A DNA stretch of 64,000 bases from RGIG8775 sp045660295 (GTDB taxonomy: Bacteria; Bacillota; Clostridia; Oscillospirales; CAG-272): assembly GCA_045660295.1 (NCBI GenBank), contig JAZRDN010000043.1, positions 124,001 to 188,000 of the forward strand. The letters run 5' to 3'. This document shows, piece after piece, positions 51,083-59,804 of the stretch. The position numbers were made by a program, and so were the translations under genes. The notes beneath the pieces were generated by a model that was not told where the DNA came from, did not search any database, and saw only the letters and a list, made by a program, of their open reading frames with translations. Position 1 is the stretch's first letter, and every line of letters begins with the position of its first letter.

Positions 51083-51102
51083 TATATGAAAGTGAAAGTG
51101 CG

Positions 51103-52452
51103 ATGAATATTTACATAAAACTTAGGAGCTTTTTTGAAAGCCGAATATTTATGCTTGCGCTGGTTGCTCTGTCCGCTTGCTTTGTGATATTTGAAAAAGA
51201 GGCGTATGGCGCTATAATCCTGCTCAACGTAGGCGCGGTGGCTCTGCTTTTTTCCGAGAACATCCTCTCGGCTTTTACCCCCGCGTTGCTCGCCTGTACC
51301 TTTGTTATCAAGTGCTACGACTCAGCCGAGCTGTTCTTTCCGCTTTGGTGGACGGCACTCTTTCCTGTTGCGGCGATAGTGGCGTATCTTGTCCTTTACC
51401 GCAGAAAAATAACCGTGGGTAAGAGCTTTGGCGGAATCGTGGCGGTGGCGGTGGCGGTGACGCTTGGCGGACTTTTCAACATCTCGCCCGCCGAGTATTT
51501 TTCGGGCGCTTCCATGTACTACGTGCTTATGCTCGGTCTCGGAATGGTCGCGGCGTATCTTCTGCTTCGCTCGCATATCGTGGAAAACGACAGGTACGAC
51601 GTTTTCGGACGTTTTGCGGATATGATGATAGTCGTAGGCGCTTTTGCGTCATTCGTGGTGCTTGAATATTATGTGAAAAATCTCTCAACCACCTTGCTGG
51701 CAGGCGACTTGGCTGACGTGCAGTGGAGCAATAATATAGCCACCATACTTATGATCACTATGCCGTTTGCTCTTTACAGAATGAAAGACCGCATATGGTT
51801 TTTGCCGATTTTCCTTGTCAACTATTCCGCCTTGTTGCTTGCGGCGTCTCGCGGCGGTTGGGTTATGGGAACTCTTGAGTTCTTGACCTGTGTGGCGGTG
51901 GGCGTGCTTGGTATGAATATTGGCAAAGCAAAAAGAATTGTCCTCACCCTTGTTGGTATCCTTTTTATGGGAGGGACTATGTTTGCGGTTATACGTCTTT
52001 CAAATTATTGGGAAGGCAAATGGGAATTTATCGCCCATAACGATGCCAGAATAAGGCTGTTCGCGCGTTCCTTTGAGGACTTTATGGAAAATCCCGTGTT
52101 CGGAAAAGGGCTTGGCAATACAGCTAACTCCGACCTTTATAACGGTAAAAAGGGAACTATGACGTGGTATCATATGATGATACCGCAGATAGTAGGAAGC
52201 CTTGGTCTTGTGGGAATGTTTTGTTACGGCAAACAGATAGTCGAGCGCTTCGCCATGATATTCCGCAAGCCCGACGCATACGTTTGGGCTTTGGGGCTTT
52301 CTTACATAGGAATATTCCTTATGTCGCAGGTCAACCCCGGCGAATTTTGCCCCCTGCCATACGAGTTGCTGACAGTCATAACGTTTATAATGATCGAAAA
52401 ATATAATGAGAAAAGGGAATCGGCTATTAAAGCCGACTCCCTTTTATTGTGA
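51103..52452 (+). CDS. O-antigen ligase/polymerase-like membrane protein
   Basis: 449 residues with about 11-12 membrane helices (for example IFMLALVALSACFVIF, GGIVAVAVAVTLGGLF, IVLTLVGILFMGGTMFAVI). The Wzy_C/O-antigen-ligase loop is seen in LLLAASRGGWVMGTLEF and RLFARSFEDFMENPVFGKGLG. Such proteins polymerise or attach surface glycans from undecaprenyl carriers. The start at 51103 has only a weak ribosome site; an earlier in-frame start would run through the hairpin. Its 3 prime end is convergent with the desulfurase gene and overlaps it by 9 bases. Confidence 0.82.
   Translation: MNIYIKLRSFFESRIFMLALVALSACFVIFEKEAYGAIILLNVGAVALLFSENILSAFTPALLACTFVIKCYDSAELFFPLWWTALFPVAAIVAYLVLYRRKITVGKSFGGIVAVAVAVTLGGLFNISPAEYFSGASMYYVLMLGLGMVAAYLLLRSHIVENDRYDVFGRFADMMIVVGAFASFVVLEYYVKNLSTTLLAGDLADVQWSNNIATILMITMPFALYRMKDRIWFLPIFLVNYSALLLAASRGGWVMGTLEFLTCVAVGVLGMNIGKAKRIVLTLVGILFMGGTMFAVIRLSNYWEGKWEFIAHNDARIRLFARSFEDFMENPVFGKGLGNTANSDLYNGKKGTMTWYHMMIPQIVGSLGLVGMFCYGKQIVERFAMIFRKPDAYVWALGLSYIGIFLMSQVNPGEFCPLPYELLTVITFIMIEKYNEKRESAIKADSLLL
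52411..52445. terminator. Bidirectional terminator inside two coding ends
   Basis: Stem AAAAGGGA plus TCGGCT (52411-52426) with AGCCGA plus TCCCTTTT (52431-52445). It lies within the last codons of the ligase gene and reaches the stop codon of the minus-strand gene, serving both. Confidence 0.75.
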
Positions 52453-53595
52453 AATCTCACCAAGCACCGTTGCAAGAGTGTCGATATCGTGAGAGTTATT
52501 GAAAACGCCAAAGCTTGCCCTCACCGCACCGCTGTCATAAGTTCCAAGCGTCTTGTGACCGAGGGCGGAGCAGTGGAAGCCGCCGCGCACGCATATTCCT
52601 GCATCACCAAGCTGATCGGCAAGCCTTTCCGACTGAATATTTCTGTGTGAGAAAAGCAAAACCGAGCCTTCGTATTGCGGCATGTGGACGGTTATGTCCG
52701 GAATTGACGAAAGTCTGTCACGGGCATAGCGGAAAAGCGCTTTTTCATGCTCTGATATCCCTTCAAGTCCCAGTCGTGACACCACCTTCAAGCCCTCACC
52801 AAGCCCGACTATCGACGGCGTGGGAAGCGTTCCCGCCTCGTATCTCTCGGGAACGTCGTCCGACATTTCGCCCATCAGCGACGAAAGTCCGTTGCCCCCT
52901 TCAACGAGAGTATCAAGCGAAATTCTGTCCGAAAGTGCCAAAAATCCCGCACCCTGTATGCCGTAAAGTCCCTTGTGCGCGGGAGCGCAAAGCGCATCGA
53001 TGCACATGCTTTCCATGTCAATTGGCAAATGTCCCGCCGATTGCGCCGCGTCTACCGCGAACAGAATTTTGTGCCGTCTGCAAAAAGCCCCGATTTCTTT
53101 TATAGGGAGGGAATAGGAGCAGATGTTTGACGCATGCGTGCATATTACGAGCCGTGTATTCTTTTTTAATAGTCTCGCAATTCCGGCGCATATTCTCGTA
53201 GGGTTGGCGCGAGGGTCACCGCACATAGACGGAAAAAGGTCGTATTCGATAATTCCGTCGTTTGCCTGCTTGTAGATCGGTCGCCACACCGAATTGTGCT
53301 CAAGGTCGCTGATTATAACGTGGTCGCCGCGCTTAAGAAGTCCCTTGATAAGCAGATTTATGGCGTAGGTCGTGTTCATGGTAAACACTACTCGCTCGGG
53401 AGCTCCGACACCGAAAAAGTCGGAGATAAGCTCACGGCATTCGTATATTTTCTTGGCGCTTTCCATCGCCAGCGCGTGGGAGCCTCGTCCGGGGTTTCCG
53501 CAGTAACGCGAAATACACGAATTTACCTCTCTCAGAACAGAGCGCGGCTTGGGAAAGCTGGTGGCGGCGTTGTCAAGGTATACGACCGAGCTCAA
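52444..53595 (-). CDS. Class V aminotransferase, cysteine-desulfurase family
   Basis: 383 residues; PLP enzyme that likely releases sulfur (or selenium) from cysteine-type substrates. YLDNAATSFPKP at the start, SDLEHNSVWRP, FAVDAAQSAGHLPID, the PLP lysine in APAHKGLYGIQGAGFL, and the active cysteine in VRGGFHCSALGHKTLGT. This is the TIGR01977-type subgroup, separate from IscS/SufS housekeeping enzymes. Initiation is from TTG (53593-53595), 6 bases after GGAGGTGA, overlapping the TGA of DUF3343: tight translational coupling. Confidence 0.9.
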   Translation of the reverse strand: MSSVVYLDNAATSFPKPRSVLREVNSCISRYCGNPGRGSHALAMESAKKIYECRELISDFFGVGAPERVVFTMNTTYAINLLIKGLLKRGDHVIISDLEHNSVWRPIYKQANDGIIEYDLFPSMCGDPRANPTRICAGIARLLKKNTRLVICTHASNICSYSLPIKEIGAFCRRHKILFAVDAAQSAGHLPIDMESMCIDALCAPAHKGLYGIQGAGFLALSDRISLDTLVEGGNGLSSLMGEMSDDVPERYEAGTLPTPSIVGLGEGLKVVSRLGLEGISEHEKALFRYARDRLSSIPDITVHMPQYEGSVLLFSHRNIQSERLADQLGDAGICVRGGFHCSALGHKTLGTYDSGAVRASFGVFNNSHDIDTLATVLGEISQ

Positions 53596-53831
53596 AGCAT
53601 CTCACCTCCGCCGCCCTTGATATAACTGCTCACGGAAATTTTTGCCGCGTTAAAGGCGGAGCGGACAGCTTTGTGATCTTCGCACGGATATTCTATTCCG
53701 TATGCGCACCCGCGCTTTGTCATGGACGGATCAAGCTTGACTATCTTGCTTTCAAGCCCGGCGTTCTCAAGCATCGAGTGAGCTTTCATCGCAATCGTTA
53801 AAGAGCCGATTGCGGCTGTACAGATTTTCAT
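53592..53831 (-). CDS. DUF3343 putative sulfur/selenium carrier
   Basis: 79 residues. AIGSLTIAMKAHSMLENAGLESKIVKLDPSM and the conserved cysteine motif RGCAYGIEYPC place it in DUF3343, small proteins proposed to carry persulfide or selenide. Coupling to the desulfurase-like gene (overlap 53592-53595) supports a donor-acceptor pair. GGAGGTG precedes the ATG. No SelD or SelA is in view, so selenium is not shown. Confidence 0.85.
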   Translation of the reverse strand: MKICTAAIGSLTIAMKAHSMLENAGLESKIVKLDPSMTKRGCAYGIEYPCEDHKAVRSAFNAAKISVSSYIKGGGGEML

Positions 53832-53889
53832 TCACGCACCTCCTTCAATGTCAATATATGAAAGAATGAGTCGAAGGGTGAGAAAAGGA

Positions 53890-53922
53890 CCGACTCAAAA
53901 GAGTCGGTCCTTTTGCAAGAGA
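53890..53922. terminator. Bidirectional terminator behind murE
   Basis: Perfect 14-bp stem around AAAAGGACCGACTC (about 53883-53896) and GAGTCGGTCCTTTT (53901-53914), AAAA loop. On the minus strand it ends murE transcripts. Confidence 0.75.
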
Positions 53923-53985
53923 AACAAGTGCCGAAAGCGCCTAAAATTCAGGCTTCAAGACGAGTTTGGTTATTCTCTCTTGCCT
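53911..53985 (-). repeat. Second copy of the metK-leader repeat
   Basis: Read on the minus strand, this segment matches 34935-35010 over about 75 bases with roughly three of four bases equal: GCAAGAGAGAATAA, TGAAGCCTGAATTTT, GCACTTGT and CTTGCAAA are shared in order. It has short inverted ends (GCAAGAGA/TCTCTTGC) and lies between murE and its terminator. Confidence 0.75.
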
Positions 53986-53990
53986 AAGTC

Positions 53991-55478
53991 TTAAATAATT
54001 TGCCCTGAAAGCTTCTTGCAGGCTTCGAGCAGGATCTTCTTTTCAGAGAAGGGAATCTTCTCGCCGTTTATAAGCTGGTAGTTCTCATGCCCCTTGCCGG
54101 CGAACAGGAAAACGTCGCCGTCCTTCGCCATGCTCACCGCATACTCGATTGCCTTTTTGCGGTCGGGAATTTTTACGTAATTGTTGCGCCCGGCAAACTG
54201 AGTCTCAATGTCGCGTATAACGTCGTCGGGATTTTCAAAGTCGGGGTTGTCCGATGTGAGGATAGAAAAATCGGCAAGCTCTGCCGCCACGCGTCCAAGC
54301 TCCGCGCGGCGCCCCTTGGTTCGTCCTCCCACAGAGCCAAACAGACATATCAGCCGCTTGGGCTCGTATGAACGCAGAGTCTCAAGCGCCGAGGTGAGAC
54401 TGACCTCGTTGTGGGCGTAATCGATTATAAAGGTGGCAAAGGGAAGCGCGCGCACGTTTTCAAAGCGCCCCTTTATCTGCACATCGGATATTGTTTCGCA
54501 TACCCTGTCAAGCTCAAGCCCGCACTCACGGCAGGCGGCAATTGCGGCAAGAGCGTTGTAAACGCTGAAATTTCCGGGAAAAGCTATGCTTGACGAGTAA
54601 ACTCCCCCCTCGTTGAGCATGTCAAAGGAAACGCCAAGCGTGTGTGGGTCTCTGAATTTGCCAAGGTTCATAGCCTTGTAATCGGCATCGCCGTGTACGG
54701 CGTAGCTTATCAGCTTTGCTCCGAGGGGCGCGCCCGATATCATTTTTTTTGCGTATCCGTCATCCGCGTTGTAGAGAACGGCTTTTGCTCCGTAGTCCGA
54801 GAAAAGAGAGCGCTTGCACTCCATATAGTGCTCAAAGGTTGGGTGTTCCGCACCGCCAATGTGGTCCTTGGAAAGGTTGGTGTATATGCAAAGGTCAAAT
54901 TTTATCCCATGAACCCGGCTCATGTAAAGTGCCTGTGAGGAGACCTCCATAGCCAGATACTTGACCCCCGCCAAACGCATTTCACGCATGTATCTTTGCA
55001 AGCTGTGGCTTTCGGGCGTGGTGTTTATCGCCTCATAGTGGAAATCGCCGAAATCTATTCCGTTTGAGCCGATATAACCGCATTTGAGCCCGCATGCGTT
55101 GAGAATGTTGTATATCATCAGTGCGGTGGTAGTCTTTCCCTTTGTTCCCGTGAGACCTATGATAAACAGCTCGTCCGAGGGATGACCGAAAAACTCGGCG
55201 GAAAGTGAAGCCAAAGCCTTGCGCGTGTCCGCTACCGTAAATACCGCCGCGTCGTCGGGAAGGTCAAGCTCGCGTTCAGCGACAAAGTGCCTGCAACCGC
55301 GGCTGTACGCCGAATAGGCGTAGTCGTGACCGTCCGAGGTTGCGCCCCTTATACACACGAATAAGGTCGCCTCTCTCGTCCTGCGCGAATCGTGGCAAAG
55401 CTCCTCTATCTCGAGGTTTCGGTCATAGCTTGCGGCGGTCGTGTATTCTATTGACGTTAAAAGTCTCTCAAGTTTCAT
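53991..55478 (-). CDS. murE: UDP-N-acetylmuramyl-tripeptide synthetase MurE
   Basis: 495 residues; adds the third residue to the peptidoglycan stem peptide. ELCHDSRRTREATLFVCIRG, the P-loop GLTGTKGKTTTALMIYN, INTTPESHSLQRYMREM, MEVSSQAL (carbamylated-lysine region follows), and VIDYAHN-like FIIDYAHNEVSL. The specificity motif is DNPDFENP, neither the DNPR of diaminopimelate enzymes nor the DNPA type of lysine enzymes, so the added amino acid is uncertain. AGGAGA precedes the ATG. It overlaps the upstream small gene by 11 bases. Confidence 0.93.
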   Translation of the reverse strand: MKLERLLTSIEYTTAASYDRNLEIEELCHDSRRTREATLFVCIRGATSDGHDYAYSAYSRGCRHFVAERELDLPDDAAVFTVADTRKALASLSAEFFGHPSDELFIIGLTGTKGKTTTALMIYNILNACGLKCGYIGSNGIDFGDFHYEAINTTPESHSLQRYMREMRLAGVKYLAMEVSSQALYMSRVHGIKFDLCIYTNLSKDHIGGAEHPTFEHYMECKRSLFSDYGAKAVLYNADDGYAKKMISGAPLGAKLISYAVHGDADYKAMNLGKFRDPHTLGVSFDMLNEGGVYSSSIAFPGNFSVYNALAAIAACRECGLELDRVCETISDVQIKGRFENVRALPFATFIIDYAHNEVSLTSALETLRSYEPKRLICLFGSVGGRTKGRRAELGRVAAELADFSILTSDNPDFENPDDVIRDIETQFAGRNNYVKIPDRKKAIEYAVSMAKDGDVFLFAGKGHENYQLINGEKIPFSEKKILLEACKKLSGQII

Positions 55479-55830
55479 TTGCGGTCTCCTGTGATGTAAT
55501 TTCCTGTATTATAAACAGCCTCTCAAGCCCTTCGCGGTTGTGCGCGATAAAGCCGTTAAAGCGCGGGTCGGCAATTATAAGCGTGAGTTTTCGCGCGCCG
55601 TTGCGCCTTGAGTGTCTTTTAAGACACTCAAAAAGAACTCCGTCATGTGCCGAAAAATCCGAAACGCAAAATTTCGCCGGCACCAGAAGCCTTGACGCAA
55701 AATTTGTTTTCTCGGTGTATACCGTGGGGCGGATTCCTGTTTTAGCAAAAAAGCTCCAAAGATAGCGAAAGGGTCTCTCGGGAAGCCCGAGAATTATGTA
55801 GTCGCAATAATATTTTTCAATCTGCCGCAT
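55468..55830 (-). CDS. Small protein of unknown function coupled to murE
   Basis: 120 residues. CDYIILGLPERPFRYLWSFF and SRLLVPAKFCVSDFSAHDGV suggest a Rossmann-like alpha/beta fragment, but no motif identifies a family. GGAGGG lies 5 bases before the ATG, and the end overlaps murE by 11 bases, so it is a real, coupled gene rather than noise. Role unknown. Confidence 0.6.
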   Translation of the reverse strand: MRQIEKYYCDYIILGLPERPFRYLWSFFAKTGIRPTVYTEKTNFASRLLVPAKFCVSDFSAHDGVLFECLKRHSRRNGARKLTLIIADPRFNGFIAHNREGLERLFIIQEITSQETANET

Positions 55831-55995
55831 AAAACCCTCCGCTAAAACATCTTACCCTTAAGTATACCATAAAATATCGGATTTTTCACAAATAATTTCA
55901 ATAAAATCGAAAAAATTACGCAAAATAACAGTGATATGTGTTAATTGTTCTTTATTTGCAATAAAAAATGCAAATATTTGCAAATTCTTTGCTAT

Positions 55996-56025
55996 TTGAG
56001 TGTTGTATAATTAAGTTAGTATAAT
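55996..56025 (+). promoter_or_regulatory. Promoter of the sugar oxidation operon
   Basis: TTGAGT (55996-56001), 18-bp spacer, TATAAT (56020-56025); a second TATAAT at 56006-56011 has no good partner. The rest of the 242-base gap (55831-56072) is AT-rich with no gene or known RNA. Confidence 0.65.
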
Positions 56026-56072
56026 ATATATCTGTGCCCGATGTTTTGCGAGCATAGAAGAAAGAGGTAAAA

Positions 56073-56900
56073 ATGGCTAATAAGGTATGTGTAATTACAG
56101 GCGCAGGCGGCGTGCTTTGCTCTTCCTTCGCGAAAGAGATGGCAAAGAACGGCTATTCGGTAGCGCTTCTCGACCTTAATGTTGAGGCGGCTCAGGCAAT
56201 TGCTGACGAGATAGTTAAGGACGGCGGCATTGCAAAGGCTTACAAGACTAACGTTCTTGATAAGGCAATCGTCGAGGAGGTTCACGAGGCGATTCTTGCT
56301 GACTTTGGCAAGTGCACAGTGCTTATCAACGGTGCAGGCGGTAATAACCCCCGCGCTACTACTGATCACGAAATGTTTGAGGAAGGTGACGATACCCGCG
56401 AGGATATCAAGACGTTCTTCAACCTTGATAAGTCGGGATTCGAGTTTGTGTTCAACCTTAACATCATGGGTACACTTCTCCCCACACAGGTTTTTGCTAA
56501 GGACATGATCGGCGAGGAAGGATGCTCTATTCTTAATATCTCGTCCATGAACGCTTTCACGCCCCTTACAAAGATCCCTGCATACAGCGCTGCAAAGGCA
56601 GGCGTTTCCAACTTCACACAGTGGCTCGCTGTTCACTTTGCTGAGACGGGCATCCGTGTAAACGCTATCGCTCCCGGTTTCTTCGTAACCGCTCAGAATA
56701 AGGCGCTTCTCTTTAATGAGGACGGAACTCCCACAGCCAGAACAGGTAAGATACTCCGTTCCACACCCATGAACCGCTTCGGTGAGGCAGATGAGCTTCT
56801 CGGCGCGCTTCGCTTCTTCGTAAATCCCAAGGAGTCGGGCTTCGTAACAGGCGTGGTTCTTCCCGTAGACGGTGGTTTCTCCGCATACTCCGGAGTATAA
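56073..56900 (+). CDS. SDR oxidoreductase, D-mannonate oxidoreductase-like
   Basis: 275 residues. Cofactor site ITGAGGVLCSSFAKEM (the variant glycine pattern of the UxuB/YjmF group), LINGAGGNNPRATTDHEMF, catalytic SSMNAFTPLTKIPAYSAAKAGVSNF (S, Y, K) and RVNAIAPGFF, LPVDGGF. In Bacillus-type hexuronate breakdown this group interconverts fructuronate and mannonate. First gene of a four-gene operon; uxuA and uxaC are absent, so the substrate may be another aldonate or keto sugar. Confidence 0.8.
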   Translation: MANKVCVITGAGGVLCSSFAKEMAKNGYSVALLDLNVEAAQAIADEIVKDGGIAKAYKTNVLDKAIVEEVHEAILADFGKCTVLINGAGGNNPRATTDHEMFEEGDDTREDIKTFFNLDKSGFEFVFNLNIMGTLLPTQVFAKDMIGEEGCSILNISSMNAFTPLTKIPAYSAAKAGVSNFTQWLAVHFAETGIRVNAIAPGFFVTAQNKALLFNEDGTPTARTGKILRSTPMNRFGEADELLGALRFFVNPKESGFVTGVVLPVDGGFSAYSGV

Positions 56901-56919
56901 TCAATAGGAGGATAGGACA

Positions 56920-57762
56920 ATGGCAGATATTAAGCTTTGTGCCTTCGCCGACGAGGCAGGCGACAGCCTTGCGGAGCAGATAAAGGCAATGCAGGAAAAC
57001 GGTATCGGACTTCTTGAGCTCCGTACCATCGACAAGAAAAACGTAACAAAGTTCACAAACGAAGAAGTTAAGGAATATAAGAAGCAGCTTGACGACGCGG
57101 GCATTAAGGTCTGGTCTCTCGGCTCTCCTATCGGTAAGGTTCAGATATCGGCTGATTTTAATATCGACCTTGACCTTTGCAAGAGAACTGTTGAGATAGC
57201 TGATATGTTCGGCGCTAAGAGCATCCGTATGTTCAGCTTCTATGGCACAAACGGCGAGGCACAGTACCGTGACCTCGTTATGGAACGCCTTGCAAAGTAC
57301 GTTGAGACAACAAAGGGTACTGATATTACTCTTTGCCACGAGAACGAAAAGGGCATCTACGGCGATATCGCCGCTCGTTGCCTTGAGATACATCAGAATA
57401 TCCCCGAGCTTAAGTGCGTGTTTGACCCCGCTAACTACGTTCAGGTAGGTCAGGATACACTTGAGGCGTGGGCAATGCTTGAGCCTTACGTTTTCTACGG
57501 TCACATCAAGGATTCTCTTGCTGACGGTAGCATCGTTCCCCCGGGCAAGGGTGACGGTCACATTCCCGAGTACCTTCCCAAGTTTGTGGCAAATGGCTGT
57601 CAGGTGCTCACACTTGAGCCTCACCTCAAGGTGTTCAGCGCTCTTAAGGACCTTGAGACTCCCGGCGACGAGAGCAAGATCGGTCTTTATGACTTTGAAA
57701 CCAAGCGCGACGCTTTCGATTGCGCTGTAAATTCGCTTAAAGAAATTATAAAGGAGATATAA
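56920..57762 (+). CDS. Sugar phosphate isomerase/epimerase-type TIM barrel
   Basis: 280 residues of the xylose-isomerase-like (AP endonuclease 2) superfamily. Expected metal ligands are visible: E in LCHENEKGIYG, D in CVFDPANYVQVG, H in FYGHIKDSL and E in LTLEPHLKVF. Such enzymes epimerise, isomerise or eliminate on free or keto sugars. GGAGG lies before the ATG, 19 bases behind the SDR gene. Shorter than UxuA mannonate dehydratase, so it is not that enzyme. Confidence 0.85.
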   Translation: MADIKLCAFADEAGDSLAEQIKAMQENGIGLLELRTIDKKNVTKFTNEEVKEYKKQLDDAGIKVWSLGSPIGKVQISADFNIDLDLCKRTVEIADMFGAKSIRMFSFYGTNGEAQYRDLVMERLAKYVETTKGTDITLCHENEKGIYGDIAARCLEIHQNIPELKCVFDPANYVQVGQDTLEAWAMLEPYVFYGHIKDSLADGSIVPPGKGDGHIPEYLPKFVANGCQVLTLEPHLKVFSALKDLETPGDESKIGLYDFETKRDAFDCAVNSLKEIIKEI

Positions 57763-57766
57763 GAAT

Positions 57767-58558
57767 ATGATTCTCGGTGCACAGTTTTACACACTCAGAA
57801 ATTTCTGCAAGACAGTTGAAGGTCTTGATGAGTCGCTCAAAAAGGTAGCAGATATGGGTTATACCGCAGTTCAGCTTTCGGGCGTTTGCGAGTATGACGC
57901 TGAATGGGTTGCGGAGAGATGCCGCGAGTACGGTCTTAAGATAGTTATCACTCACTTCAACTATGATAAGATCCTCAACGATACCGACGCTACTATTGAG
58001 TTCCACAAGAAGATGGACTGCCCCTATATCGGTCTCGGTATGGCAAAGGGCGGTATGATGGACGATAGCTTTGATACGTTTATCAACGAGATTCCCGAGG
58101 TTGTTGAGAAGATTTCGGCAGCAGGACTTAAGTTTATGTACCACAACCATAACCACGAGTTCGCTATTAACCCCAAGACAGGCAATCGCTTTATCGACGA
58201 CCTCTGCGCGGCATATCCCGCTGATAAGCTCGGTATTACAATGGATACATATTGGGTTCAGGCAGGCGGAGCAGACCCCGCACAGTGGATCATGAAGCTC
58301 AAGGGCAGAAATAACGTTGTTCACTTCAAGGATATGAATATGACCCTTTTCCGTGACGCAGAGGGCAAGGCACAGCGCGAGAACCGCATTGCTACCATCG
58401 GCGAGGGTAATATGAACTACGATGCAATCATCGAGGCTTGCCTTAAGGCAGACGTTGAGTACGGCTTTGTTGAGCTTGACAACTGTTACGGCGCAGATCC
58501 CTTTGAGTGCATGAAAAAGAGCTACGACTTCCTTACAACCAGATACGGCTTGAAGTAA
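57767..58558 (+). CDS. Second xylose-isomerase-like TIM barrel
   Basis: 263 residues, same superfamily as the gene before, but a different branch. Motifs: MGYTAVQLSGVCEYDAEWVAE, FMYHNHNHEFAINP (metal histidines and glutamate region), ITMDTYWVQAGGADPAQW, VVHFKDMN and VELDNCYGADPF. The HNHNHEF and GGADP signatures are typical for sugar phosphate isomerase/epimerase proteins paired with Gfo/Idh/MocA oxidoreductases. It follows by 4 bases. Confidence 0.87.
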   Translation: MILGAQFYTLRNFCKTVEGLDESLKKVADMGYTAVQLSGVCEYDAEWVAERCREYGLKIVITHFNYDKILNDTDATIEFHKKMDCPYIGLGMAKGGMMDDSFDTFINEIPEVVEKISAAGLKFMYHNHNHEFAINPKTGNRFIDDLCAAYPADKLGITMDTYWVQAGGADPAQWIMKLKGRNNVVHFKDMNMTLFRDAEGKAQRENRIATIGEGNMNYDAIIEACLKADVEYGFVELDNCYGADPFECMKKSYDFLTTRYGLK

Positions 58559-58587
58559 TAAAATAATTTGAAAGGAAACTACATAAA

Positions 58588-59793
58588 ATGAAAAAGGTAA
58601 AACTTGGTATTATCGGTATTGGTAATATGGGTACGACCCATATGAAGAATATTCTTGCAGGCAAGTGCCCCGAGATCGACGTTGCCGCTGTTGCGGATAT
58701 CGATCCCGCAAGAATTGAGGCAGCAAAGGGCTTCTACGCAGACGCTAAGGAAAAGAATCCCGATCTTCCCGAGGTTGCATACTTTGACGATGCTATCAAG
58801 ATGATGGAGTCGGGTCTTATCGACTCTGTTATCGTAGCTATTCCTCACTACGATCACCCCAAGTACGTTATCGAAGCGTTTAACCATGGTCTCCACGCTA
58901 TCAGCGAGAAGCCCGCGGGTGTTTACACACTTCAGGTTCGTGAGATGATGGCTGAGGCTGATAAGCATCCCGAGCTAGTTTTCGGTATGATGTTCAACCA
59001 GAGAACAAATCACGTTTTCCGTAAGATGAAGGAGATCATCGCAAGCGGCGAGCTTGGCGAGATCAAGAGAACAAGCTGGATCATCACAAACTGGTACAGA
59101 CCCCAGTATTACTATGATTCCGGCGCATGGAGAGCAACATGGAGCGGAGAAGGCGGCGGCGTTCTTCTTAACCAGTGTCCCCATAACCTTGACCTTTGGC
59201 AGTGGATCTGCGGTATGCCCGCTAAGATCGACGCAAAGGTTAAGTTCGGTAAGTGGCACGATATCGAGGTTGACGACGATGTAACCGCATACGCAGAGTA
59301 CGCAAACGGCGCAACCGGTACATTCATCACATCTACAGGTGACGCTCCCGGTACAAACCGCTTCGAGATCGTTTGCGACGGCGGTAAGCTTGTTTGTGAC
59401 GACGCAAAGACACTTACAATGTGGAAGAACGAAGTTCCCGAGTCCGAATTCTCTAAGACAACAAAGAACGCGTTCAGCAGCCCCAAGTGCGAGGTTGTCA
59501 ACGTTGAAACAGACGGCGAAAATCTTCAGCACGTAGGCGTGTTCAATAAGTTTGCGGCAGCAGTTCTTCGCGGCGAGCCCCTTGTTGCGGACGGACGTGA
59601 GGGTATTAACGGACTTTCTATCTCCAACGCTATGCACCTTTCGGCATGGCAGGGCAGAGAAGTATCGCTTCCTCTTTCCGCAGAAGACGAGAAAGAGTTT
59701 TACAAAGAGCTTATGGAGCGCGTAAAGACCTCCAGACGCAAGGAAAACGTAGTTTCTTCTGTTGCTGATACATCTTCCAGCTATAATAACTAA
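58588..59793 (+). CDS. Gfo/Idh/MocA-family oxidoreductase
   Basis: 401 residues. NAD site LGIIGIGNMGTTHMKNI at the start, SEKPAGVYTLQVREMM with the catalytic EKP, and the second-domain motif GGGVLLNQCPHNLDLWQWICG, where N/Q/H/D stand in for the DxxxH pattern. Oxidises or reduces a hydroxyl of a sugar or cyclitol, often at C3, allowing later elimination. The C-terminal tail is Ser/Asn-rich. Last gene of the operon; terminator follows. Confidence 0.9.
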   Translation: MKKVKLGIIGIGNMGTTHMKNILAGKCPEIDVAAVADIDPARIEAAKGFYADAKEKNPDLPEVAYFDDAIKMMESGLIDSVIVAIPHYDHPKYVIEAFNHGLHAISEKPAGVYTLQVREMMAEADKHPELVFGMMFNQRTNHVFRKMKEIIASGELGEIKRTSWIITNWYRPQYYYDSGAWRATWSGEGGGVLLNQCPHNLDLWQWICGMPAKIDAKVKFGKWHDIEVDDDVTAYAEYANGATGTFITSTGDAPGTNRFEIVCDGGKLVCDDAKTLTMWKNEVPESEFSKTTKNAFSSPKCEVVNVETDGENLQHVGVFNKFAAAVLRGEPLVADGREGINGLSISNAMHLSAWQGREVSLPLSAEDEKEFYKELMERVKTSRRKENVVSSVADTSSSYNN

Positions 59794-59804
59794 TTGATAA
59801 TTTA

